Positions 1-7,418 of a DNA stretch of 64,000 nucleotides are shown here, one piece after another. The notes beneath the pieces are model-generated. The model searched no databases. It saw only the letters and a program-made list of their open reading frames with translations, and was not told where the DNA came from. The stretch comes from Mycolicibacterium frederiksbergense (lineage in GTDB: Bacteria; Actinomycetota; Actinomycetes; Mycobacteriales; Mycobacteriaceae). Location: contig NZ_CP038799.1 of the NCBI RefSeq assembly GCF_012223425.1, positions 1,302,001 through 1,366,000 of the forward strand. Reading direction: 5' to 3'. A program made the translations under genes and the position numbers. Each line of letters opens with the position of its first letter. Within the stretch, counting starts at the first letter, position 1.

Positions 1-82
1 ACGATGCATTCTTGGCCTCACGGCCCTTGATGGCGTTCTCCAGCTCGGCGCGGAACTCGTCGCGGCCCAGTAGTTCAGTCAT
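1..82 (-). CDS. N-terminus of a protein cut by the window edge
   Basis: The first 27 codons of a minus-strand gene are visible, starting at an ATG read from 82 and beginning MTELLGRDEF; no stop occurs before the window edge. A short N-terminus of this charged kind (…AIKGREAKNAS) is reminiscent of TenA/PqqC-like iron-containing redox proteins, but too little is present to assign a family. It points the same way as the GlcG/HbpS-like gene, which ends about 195 bp upstream of it, so the two could share a transcript. Function is left open. Confidence 0.55.
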   Translation of the reverse strand, partial: MTELLGRDEFRAELENAIKGREAKNAS

Positions 83-107
83 GGATCAGATCCCTTCGAT
101 CAGTTGA

Positions 108-117
108 TTTCGCGAAA
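108..117. promoter_or_regulatory. TTTCGCGAAA palindrome upstream of the truncated gene
   Basis: A perfect 10-bp palindrome lies 26 bp upstream of the truncated gene, and a related half-site (TGTTTCGC) follows near 137. The position fits an operator or promoter-proximal site. No cognate regulator can be named, so this is a weak call. Confidence 0.25.
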
Positions 118-277
118 CGATGAGCAACAGAGAATGTTTCGCAATGATGGGGGCTGCGAGACGCCGCGGCGTTGCGAAGTCGCCTCTGCACCAGCGACGT
201 TAGCCAGCAGACCGGCGTTGCGACATGGACAACATCACCCCGGATGCCCGCGGCGACGAGGCATGGTGCACACCGCC

Positions 278-730
278 TCAGTGACTGCCGACCGCAGCGG
301 TCAGCGCCTCGAACTCGGCCAGGATCGCCGCACCGACCGCCTTGTCCTGAGCGCCGTTGCCGCCACTGATCCCGACGCCGCCGATGATCTGGCCGTTGAA
401 GACGAGCGGAAATCCGCCGACGAAGACCGCGAACTTGCCCGGCAGCATGTGGCTGATCCCGAAGGCCTCGTTGCCCGGCAGCGCCGGCCCGTCCGGCGCC
501 TCGTTGAACAGGTGTGTGGCCCGCTCGTGACCTGCGGCGGTGAACGCCTTGGCGATGGAGATGTCAACGCCGGTCAACCTGGCACCTGGAAGGCGGTGCA
601 GGGCAAGAACATTACCGCCGTCGTCGCAGATGCACAGAGTTTGCTTGACGCCGATCTCCTCGGCCTTGGCTCGGCCGGCCGCGAGCAGTGGCAGGGCGTC
701 GTCGAGGGTGATCCGGTAGATCTGGTGCAT
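278..730 (-). CDS. GlcG/HbpS-family heme-binding-like protein
   Basis: 150 aa, the usual size for the GlcG/HbpS (formerly DUF336) family. The family fold is recognisable from the N-terminal half, a central stretch ending in HLFNEAPDG, and the Gly-rich FNGQIIGGVGISGGNG segment near residues 110-125 that is typical of the family. There is no signal peptide, so it is probably cytoplasmic. HbpS of Streptomyces binds heme and signals redox stress; many homologues are encoded beside catabolic oxidoreductases with no defined role. The ATG at 730 is preceded by AGGAGGTC at good spacing, which fixes the start. It may be co-transcribed with the truncated gene at the window edge. Family call is firm; heme binding here is inferred. 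Confidence 0.85.
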   Translation of the reverse strand: MHQIYRITLDDALPLLAAGRAKAEEIGVKQTLCICDDGGNVLALHRLPGARLTGVDISIAKAFTAAGHERATHLFNEAPDGPALPGNEAFGISHMLPGKFAVFVGGFPLVFNGQIIGGVGISGGNGAQDKAVGAAILAEFEALTAAVGSH

Positions 731-963
731 ATCTGCTGACCTCCTGAGAATTGCGGGTTTCGTGCGGGCGGCAATTCCGCCCCGGGCTGTTCGCCTGGTG
801 AATGTCTACCGGTGCGAGCGGACGCCCGCCTTGGTCACAATGTCCGCTTTATCGGCCGCATCATGGTCAAACTGCACATAGGCTGTGGGCACTCGACAGT
901 GTGATCGTGGTGGTTCGATCCGCCACCGCATCGACGAACGCACCGCACAGAGCAGGTGAGCAC

Positions 964-2634
964 ATGGCAGCAGAGCACCCGCATGGTGACCGGATGACGG
1001 TCGCCGGACTGCTGGACGAATCCCTCATGTCGGGTGCCCGGGTGATCGCCGGCCAGGATCACACGGATCGCGAATTGCATTGGGTTCTGCCACTTTCCGA
1101 GGTGCTTTCCCGCCATGAGCCGCTGGACGGCGTCGCGGTCTACGCGCGCCCGGAGGCACTGCTGGGCAGCGCGGGCGCACTGGCCGCGCTCGCCGCGCGC
1201 GGTGCCACCACCCTGGTCGTCGACGGTGCGGTCCCCGCCGATTTCCCGGCGACACTGCCCGCCGGGCTGGTGGTGATCGAGATGGCGTTCCCGGTCGGGT
1301 TCACCGCACTGAACCGGCTGCTGGCGGAGCGGGCGCTGAGCCAGGAAGTGCACGTGATGCGGTATGCCACGCACGTGCACGCGTCCTTGGCGGGGCTCTT
1401 CCACCGCGGGGCCGGGCTGCAGATACTGATCCGCGAGGTGTCCAACCTGGCCCGCAACCCGGCGGTGGCACTGGATGCCCGCGGCCAGATCGTGGCCCAC
1501 AACGGCTTGGCCGCCGAGGCGGCGGCAGTCCTCACCGAGGTCATCGTCCCGAAGCTGACCGTCGACCTACCGGCCGGCGCCAGGCTCCCGGGTCATCACG
1601 ACACCCGCGTCGAGCAGCTCGCGGACCCACATGGCAACGCCTGGACCGCCATCTCCACGGCCATCCGGCTCGGTAAGGCGTTCGAGGGCTGGGTGCTCGT
1701 CCTGGTGCCGAATTCCGAACCCGGCGCCCACGATCTGGCGCGGCACATCGTCGTCACCGAACAGGCAACCGCCATCATCGGTTCGGAGATGTTGCGGCAG
1801 CACAGCGTCGACGAGGCCGAGGAACGGGCCCGCGGTGATTTCGTGCAGGCCCTGGTGCACGGACATTTCTCCAGTGAGCACGATATGCGTGCGCGGGCCG
1901 AGTACCACGATGTCGACATCGACTCGCAGTTCGGTGTTTTCGTCGCGCCGGGCGCGATTCCTCATGGGGTGGACAACCCCGCGGCGAGCATGGTCCGGCT
2001 GGCCCGGTACGCCGCCAATGTGGCACCGGATCCCGCCGTCCGCTCCTACGTCACCGTGCTGGGTGACGTCCTGGTGGTGGTGCGCTCACTCTGTGGCGGC
2101 GACGACACCGCACGGCACCGCGAGATGGTGCATTACGCCGAGGCCATGGCGGGCGAACTGGAGAACCGCCGCGGCGCCGCGGTCGCGGTGTCCTACAGCA
2201 GGCCTGCCAGTGGTGCACAAGCCGTCTCGGCGAGCTACCGCGAGGCCCGCATCGCCCTGGGCATCGCGCGCAGGCTGGGTCTCACCGGCGCGGTGTCCTA
2301 TCAGGATCTGCGGAGTTTCACCGTGCTTGCCGAGATCGCCGAGACCGAACAGAGCAAATCGCTGGTCAACGACATCCTCGGACCCCTGCGCGGTACTCCC
2401 GATCTGCGCGACTTCCTGACCGGATACCTGGCCAACGGCGGGAACGTCAACGCCACCGCCCGGGTGCTCAACGTGCACCGCAACACCATGCTGACCAAGT
2501 TGGATCGGGTGTCGCGGGCGATCGGTCTCGATATCCGGTTGCCCGACAACCAGTTCACCGTCTGGCTGGCGATCCGGCTGGACCTGCTCAGTGAGGTACA
2601 CGCCGCCGTCGACCGGGAGGCCAGCTTCCGCTGA
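964..2634 (+). CDS. PucR-family transcriptional regulator
   Basis: 556 aa. Residues about 10-150 form the N-terminal PucR-type sensor domain, the middle resembles the CdaR GGDEF-like region, and the C-terminus carries the HTH_30 domain (GNVNATARVLNVHRNTMLTKL near 495-520). Such proteins are transcriptional regulators of purine, amino acid or other catabolic genes and sense an intracellular metabolite. The frame stays open to 802, but the ATG at 964 has AGGTGAG four bases upstream and begins MAAEHPHGDR, so it is preferred; a second ATG at 994 is possible. It converges on the MFS gene with a 12-bp gap. Likely targets are the neighbouring transporter genes, which is inference from proximity. Confidence 0.85.
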   Translation: MAAEHPHGDRMTVAGLLDESLMSGARVIAGQDHTDRELHWVLPLSEVLSRHEPLDGVAVYARPEALLGSAGALAALAARGATTLVVDGAVPADFPATLPAGLVVIEMAFPVGFTALNRLLAERALSQEVHVMRYATHVHASLAGLFHRGAGLQILIREVSNLARNPAVALDARGQIVAHNGLAAEAAAVLTEVIVPKLTVDLPAGARLPGHHDTRVEQLADPHGNAWTAISTAIRLGKAFEGWVLVLVPNSEPGAHDLARHIVVTEQATAIIGSEMLRQHSVDEAEERARGDFVQALVHGHFSSEHDMRARAEYHDVDIDSQFGVFVAPGAIPHGVDNPAASMVRLARYAANVAPDPAVRSYVTVLGDVLVVVRSLCGGDDTARHREMVHYAEAMAGELENRRGAAVAVSYSRPASGAQAVSASYREARIALGIARRLGLTGAVSYQDLRSFTVLAEIAETEQSKSLVNDILGPLRGTPDLRDFLTGYLANGGNVNATARVLNVHRNTMLTKLDRVSRAIGLDIRLPDNQFTVWLAIRLDLLSEVHAAVDREASFR

Positions 2635-2646
2635 GGTCCGGCGCCG

Positions 2647-4041
2647 CTACCGAACGGGTGTCGGATCGCGCCCGATGAACGAGCCCAGCAGACCGAGCAC
2701 CGCGACACCGGAGACCATCGCGAACGCGAGCGTGAAGCCGATGGTGCCGCCGAAGCCCAGCGCGATCGCGACCCACGCGGCGCCCATCGCCGAGCCGCCG
2801 AACCGCACCAGGTTGAACAACCCGAGCCCGGTGCCCTGCGCGCCGGCGGGCGAGCGGGTGGCACCGGTGGCCGCCGGCGTCTGCACGAAGGCCGTTCCGA
2901 TCCCGATCAGGACCAGAATCGCCACGAAAGCGGCCAGTCCCCCGCTCTTCTCGACGAGATGCGCGCCGACGGCCGCCGCCAGCATCCCCTGGCCGACGAT
3001 CAGCAGCAACAACCCGGTGCGTAGCACCCGGCGGGCCCCGATCCGGTCCAGGTAGCGCCCGACCAGCGGGCCCAGGATCACCATCGAGGCCGGGATCGCC
3101 AGCAGCACCACGCCGGCCAGCGACCCGGTCCGGCCGCTGCCGACGAGGTAGAGGGGCACCGCCAGCAGCGTGGCCCCGAGGCTGAACATGAACGCGAAGG
3201 CGCCCAGGGTGCTGCGCACGAACCGGGCCTCCGCCACCAGCCGCACATCGACGAACGGTTCCGGCACCCGCAGACAGTGCCCGACGAAGAAGACCAGTAC
3301 CGCCACGGCCACCGTCACGGAGATGACGACGACCGCCGACAGACCTTGCTGCGGAACGAGTGCGATGCCGAGAATCAGCAGCCCCGACCCGAACGTCAGC
3401 GCGGTGGCACCGATGGTGTCGAATCGCATCGCGGTGCCGGGATGGCGCGGGATGTGCAGCAGGGTGCCGATCAGACCGGCCAGCGCGACCGGCACCAGCG
3501 GCACGAATACCCAGCGCCACCCCCAGCCGTCGGCGATGAATCCACCCATGGTGGGGCCGATGGCCTGACCGATGCCGTTCACCGAGGCCCACAGACCCAC
3601 CGCTCTGCCCCGGCGCTCCCCGGCGAACAGCCAGGTCAGCAGGCCGAGGACGGCGGGACCGAGCGCTGAGGCGGCCGCACCGCCCAGACAGCGCCACAGG
3701 ATCAGCAGTTCCAGCGAGGGGGCGGTCGCCGCACCGACGGCGCACACCGCGGTGGCGATCAACGACGTGCAGTACATCCGGCGTCTGCCGAACCGGTCAC
3801 CGATCCAGCCGACGAGCGGCATCGTGGCGGTGAATGTCATCAGGAAGCCGACCACCACGAATACGCCGCTGCTCAGCGGCGCACCGAATTCGGCGAGGAT
3901 GGCCGGCATCGGCACGTTCACCACGTTGTTGCTCACCGTGCCGACCAGCGTCCCGGACAGCAGCGCGGCGAGCGCCAAGGGCGTCCCCGCCCCGTCGGGG
4001 ACCGCCGGACCCGCGGGGGTGCGGCTGTCTGTGTCAGTCAT
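2647..4041 (-). CDS. MFS transporter (DHA2-like drug/metabolite exporter)
   Basis: 464 aa starting MTDTDSRTPAG, with a cytoplasmic N-terminus of about 25 residues followed by many hydrophobic helices. MFS motif A is visible after the second helix (GDRFGRRRM near residue 85), and a motif-C-like segment follows helix 4. Proton-driven export of a small molecule is the family role; substrate unknown. An upstream extension to 4212 is open but lacks hydrophobic or conserved features; the ATG at 4041 has GGAAG upstream. It is divergent from the permease at 4414, with a 372-bp shared regulatory region containing repeated GTGCAC palindromes. Confidence 0.85.
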   Translation of the reverse strand: MTDTDSRTPAGPAVPDGAGTPLALAALLSGTLVGTVSNNVVNVPMPAILAEFGAPLSSGVFVVVGFLMTFTATMPLVGWIGDRFGRRRMYCTSLIATAVCAVGAATAPSLELLILWRCLGGAAASALGPAVLGLLTWLFAGERRGRAVGLWASVNGIGQAIGPTMGGFIADGWGWRWVFVPLVPVALAGLIGTLLHIPRHPGTAMRFDTIGATALTFGSGLLILGIALVPQQGLSAVVVISVTVAVAVLVFFVGHCLRVPEPFVDVRLVAEARFVRSTLGAFAFMFSLGATLLAVPLYLVGSGRTGSLAGVVLLAIPASMVILGPLVGRYLDRIGARRVLRTGLLLLIVGQGMLAAAVGAHLVEKSGGLAAFVAILVLIGIGTAFVQTPAATGATRSPAGAQGTGLGLFNLVRFGGSAMGAAWVAIALGFGGTIGFTLAFAMVSGVAVLGLLGSFIGRDPTPVR

Positions 4042-4413
4042 GGCAGGGACTTCCGTGGCCGTTCTGTGTGGTGGTGGCTGCGCGAGCGGCAATGGCACCC
4101 GCACAGCCACTGTCTCACCCCGAGCGCGGCGAAGGCGCCGCCCGTCCGGGCGAAGGCGCACAGAGACGGCGCGTGGAATCGGACATTGTGCACAGCCGGT
4201 CCGGGCGCCCACATCGTGACAAAACGCACCCCAGCGCGGATTTTAACGTTTGCGAAACACCGCGACATCAGGATGACAAGGTCGGAACACGTTGCACAGG
4301 GCCGTGCGCACAGCGTTGTGCACTGTGTGCGTTGACCCGTTCGGGCAACGGGCCGAGCATTCCCCCATCAGACTGCACAGCCCACGAGCAGTTGTGAGTG
4401 AAAAGACCCGTCG
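4042..4413. promoter_or_regulatory. Divergent promoter region with TTGTGCAC palindromes
   Basis: No gene is seen in these 372 bp between divergent transporter genes. TTGTGCACAG occurs at 4186-4195 and TTGTGCACTG at 4316-4325, each centred on the palindrome GTGCAC, with further TGCACA words near 4293 and 4374. The clustering suggests a multi-site operator for a local regulator; the PucR protein encoded at 964 is the obvious candidate, but this is inference only. Confidence 0.4.
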
Positions 4414-5970
4414 ATGGATATACAACTCAGCGCGGCCCACTGGATCTATCTGGCCGGAATCGTCGTCATCCTCATCACGATGGCGTTGCGCAAGAACATC
4501 GTGGTGCCCGCGGTCGTCGCCACATTGCTTACCGCGTGGGTGTTTTCGGGCAGCATCGTGACCGGCCTCTCGTCGATCTTCAACGCCAGCCTGGTCGCCG
4601 CCCAGGAGCTGTTCAACATCTTCCTGATCATCGCCTTCATCACCGCGATGCTGGGTGCCCTGCGTGAGATGGGTGCCGACAAACTGATGGTGGCCCCGTT
4701 CCGGCGGGTGATGCGCGCCGGTACCAGCAGCTTCATCACCCTCGCGATCGTCACGTACGTGATCTCGCTGTTCTTCTGGCCCACGCCCGCCGTCCCGCTG
4801 GTCGGCGCGGTGCTCATCCCGGTGGCGATCCGTGCCGGGCTGAGCCCGTTGTCGGTGGGCATGGTGATCGCCATCGCCGGGCAGGGCATGGCCCTGTCGT
4901 CGGACTACATCATCAAGGTCGCGCCCGGCATCTCGGCGACTGCGGCCGGAGTCGGCGCAGACAGCGTGGCCGACAAGGCGCTCGTCCTTTCGCTGATCAC
5001 CGGGATCGCCGCGCTGCTCATCACCTACGTCATGCAGCGCCGGACGTGGCAGAAACCGTCACCGGATCTGCTGGTCGCCTGGGAGAACAAGGCCGACAAG
5101 TTCGGCCTGCCCGAAGGCGGCACGAGCGACGGCGCCGGTGGCAGCGCAGCGGCCCCGCAAGGAACGGATCCGCGGACCCCGGTGCCGACCGGCTCCGCTG
5201 GTACCTCAGCCACCGCGACGTTGGCACCCGCCGATACGGTGACCGAGCCGGTGTTGCCGAAATCATTGGCCGCCAAGATATTTGCCACGTTGGTGCCCAC
5301 CGCCTACCTGGCGTTCATCGTCTACCTGTTGCTGGGCAAGTTCACCTCGCTGGTACCGCCGCTGCAGGGCGGTGACGCGGCGGGCATCGTCGGCGGCATC
5401 GCGGCGATCCTCCTGTTCGCGGCCTGTGTGACCAACGACAAACGCGACTTCCTGGAGAGCTCGTCCACGCACATCATCGACGGCCTGGTCTTCGCCTTCA
5501 AGGCCATGGGCGTCGTGTTGCCGATCGCCGGTTTCTTCTTCATCGGCAGTGGTGACTTCTCGGCCCGGGTGCTCGGGATGGGTGCCGACGCCACCGGGCC
5601 GGCCTTCCTCTTCGATCTGATCAGCTCCGCCATGGCGCATGTGACACCGAGCCCGTTCGTCCTCGGTTTCGGCGTGCTCTTCGTGGGAATCGTTGCCGGA
5701 CTCGATGGTTCGGGGTTCAGCGGACTGCCGCTCACGGGCTCGCTGGCCGGTGCGCTCGGCCCCGCCGCCAACATGGATCCCGCGACCCTGGCCGCGATCG
5801 GTCAGATGGGCAATATCTGGTCCGGCGGCGGCACTCTGGTGGCGTGGTCATCACTGATCGCCGTCGCGGGCTTCGCCCGGATTCCGGTGCTCACCCTGGC
5901 CCGGAAGTGCTTCGTGCCGGTGATGGCCGGTCTGGCGCTGTCCACCGTCTTCGCCATTCTCGTCTTCTGA
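4414..5970 (+). CDS. Multispanning permease, IT/Gnt-like
   Basis: 518 aa, about 12 predicted hydrophobic segments in two halves. The halves are separated by a hydrophilic Gly/Ala/Thr/Pro-rich linker at about 225-290, which is probably cytoplasmic. Each half contains Gly/Pro-rich re-entrant-looking segments (FFWPTPAVPLVG near 125; GLDGSGFSGLPLTG near 430), as in ion-transporter superfamily carriers for organic acids such as citrate or gluconate. Substrate cannot be assigned. It overlaps the DUF1275 gene in a TGATG junction, so the two are translationally coupled. Its own ribosome-binding site is weak (GAAAAG). Confidence 0.7.
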   Translation: MDIQLSAAHWIYLAGIVVILITMALRKNIVVPAVVATLLTAWVFSGSIVTGLSSIFNASLVAAQELFNIFLIIAFITAMLGALREMGADKLMVAPFRRVMRAGTSSFITLAIVTYVISLFFWPTPAVPLVGAVLIPVAIRAGLSPLSVGMVIAIAGQGMALSSDYIIKVAPGISATAAGVGADSVADKALVLSLITGIAALLITYVMQRRTWQKPSPDLLVAWENKADKFGLPEGGTSDGAGGSAAAPQGTDPRTPVPTGSAGTSATATLAPADTVTEPVLPKSLAAKIFATLVPTAYLAFIVYLLLGKFTSLVPPLQGGDAAGIVGGIAAILLFAACVTNDKRDFLESSSTHIIDGLVFAFKAMGVVLPIAGFFFIGSGDFSARVLGMGADATGPAFLFDLISSAMAHVTPSPFVLGFGVLFVGIVAGLDGSGFSGLPLTGSLAGALGPAANMDPATLAAIGQMGNIWSGGGTLVAWSSLIAVAGFARIPVLTLARKCFVPVMAGLALSTVFAILVF

Positions 5971-6668
5971 TGGCGCTGACCGACACCGAACAGAAGCTCG
6001 CCCTGGCCGCGACGGTCACGTTGACCTTCGTCACCGGAGTCGTCGATGCGGTCGGCTTCCTGGCCCTGGACCGGGTGTTCACCGGCAACATGACCGGCAA
6101 CATCGTGATCCTCGGTATGGGCGTGGCCGGTGCCGACGAGCTGCCGGTGCTGGGCCCTGCGGTCGCGCTGGCCGCGTTCACCGCGGCGGCCTTCGTCGCC
6201 GGACTGGTGTTGCGTGCGGGCACCAAAGGGTGGCAGCACCGGGTCACCGTCCTGTTGACGGTCGGCGCGCTGACGTTGGCCAGCCTGACCGTGGTGGCCG
6301 CCGTGGTCGGTGACCACTCCGGGCCGGCCATCCAGGTCGTGATGGCGGCCGCGACTGCCGCGGTGATGGGTTCGCAGGCGATGGTCGCCCGGGCCGTGGC
6401 GGTCGCCGATATGACCACCGTCGTGGTGACCTCGACGCTGGCCTCGCTGGCGGGTGAAACCTGGACGCGCAAGGGTGGCGGTGTGCTGCTCAACCGCCGA
6501 TTCGGCGCCATCGCGATGATCTTCGCCGGCGCGGTCGTCGGGGCACTGCTGCTGCGGTGGCACATCGCCGTGCCGTTCGCACTATCGGCGGTCCTCACCG
6601 CCGGGGTCGCGATGCTCGGGCACCTGCGGTTGTCCCCGCAGCGTTCCGAGCCGGCCGGCGCGAGGTAG
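5970..6668 (+). CDS. DUF1275 (YoaK-like) membrane protein
   Basis: 232 aa with six to seven hydrophobic segments. The N-terminal FVTGVVDAVGFLAL…FTGNMTGN signature at about 20-45 is characteristic of the DUF1275/YoaK family, whose transport or membrane role is undefined. The ATG at 5970 overlaps the TGA of the upstream permease, implying an operon of two membrane proteins. Possibly an accessory or second transporter for the same substrate. The family is recognised with good confidence, the function is not. Confidence 0.85.
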   Translation: MALTDTEQKLALAATVTLTFVTGVVDAVGFLALDRVFTGNMTGNIVILGMGVAGADELPVLGPAVALAAFTAAAFVAGLVLRAGTKGWQHRVTVLLTVGALTLASLTVVAAVVGDHSGPAIQVVMAAATAAVMGSQAMVARAVAVADMTTVVVTSTLASLAGETWTRKGGGVLLNRRFGAIAMIFAGAVVGALLLRWHIAVPFALSAVLTAGVAMLGHLRLSPQRSEPAGAR

Positions 6669-6689
6669 CCGCTCAGGCCTGGACCGGGA

Positions 6690-7418
6690 TCACGGGATTC
6701 TTATCTCGAAGTCTTCCGTCAATTGTGTTGCGGCCGGGTCGAATCCACTGGTCCCGGTGGGCGCCTCGGTGTGCACCGAGATCAGGTAGTCACGACTGTT
6801 GGTCCACACGTGCACGATGCGGTCGACGAACTCGATCGCCTCCTCGGGAGTGTCGGACACCGCGCCGAGCAGCTTCTGTCCGCTGTAATCGCACAGCTCG
6901 GCGGGCAGTACGCTCAGCGAGCTCACCGCGGCGTCGGCGGTCAGCTCGTCCGCATACTCGGCGAACGCCGCCTGCGGATCCAGCGTCGTCGGCATGATCG
7001 TCACGGTTGCCGACATCCCGTCCGGGCCCGCCAGTTCGGCGCCCACGTCACCCGTCCCGCCCTGCATCGACCAGCCTTCGGGGACGGCGATGGTGATCAC
7101 CGGGGCTACCGAGTCGGCGACCTGGGCCACCATGCCGACCGGCGGGCGCTGCTCGGGTTCGCAGGTCACCGTGCCCGCCGGGATCGGCGTCGTGCTGGTC
7201 GGGACGACACCGAAATCCGGATGCCCGCTATCGGTGCTCGGCGCGCCGGGATCGGTGGTGGGACTGACGGTCGCCGTCGTGGTGGCGCCGGTCGTCACCG
7301 TGGCGCCGTCGTCGGCCACCGCTGCGCCGTCACTCGACTTGCTGCACGAGACCAGCATCGGCGCCGCCAGACACAGTGTCGCCGCCGCTGCGGCTGTTGC
7401 TCCTCGGATAGCTGTCAT
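6690..7418 (-). CDS. Secreted lipoprotein, LpqN/LpqT-like
   Basis: 242 aa with a lipoprotein signal peptide ending in the lipobox LVSC (lipidated Cys at residue 25). A Thr/Asp/Pro-rich linker to about residue 80 is followed by a folded C-terminal domain of about 150 residues (VPEGWSMQGG…) that resembles mycobacterial LpqN/LpqT-type lipoproteins. It should be anchored to the outer face of the plasma membrane. Its ATG overlaps the stop of atsA by one base, so it is translationally coupled to the sulfatase. That suggests extracytoplasmic co-function, for instance in envelope glycan or lipid handling, which is inferred from coupling only. Confidence 0.75.
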   Translation of the reverse strand: MTAIRGATAAAAATLCLAAPMLVSCSKSSDGAAVADDGATVTTGATTTATVSPTTDPGAPSTDSGHPDFGVVPTSTTPIPAGTVTCEPEQRPPVGMVAQVADSVAPVITIAVPEGWSMQGGTGDVGAELAGPDGMSATVTIMPTTLDPQAAFAEYADELTADAAVSSLSVLPAELCDYSGQKLLGAVSDTPEEAIEFVDRIVHVWTNSRDYLISVHTEAPTGTSGFDPAATQLTEDFEIRIP

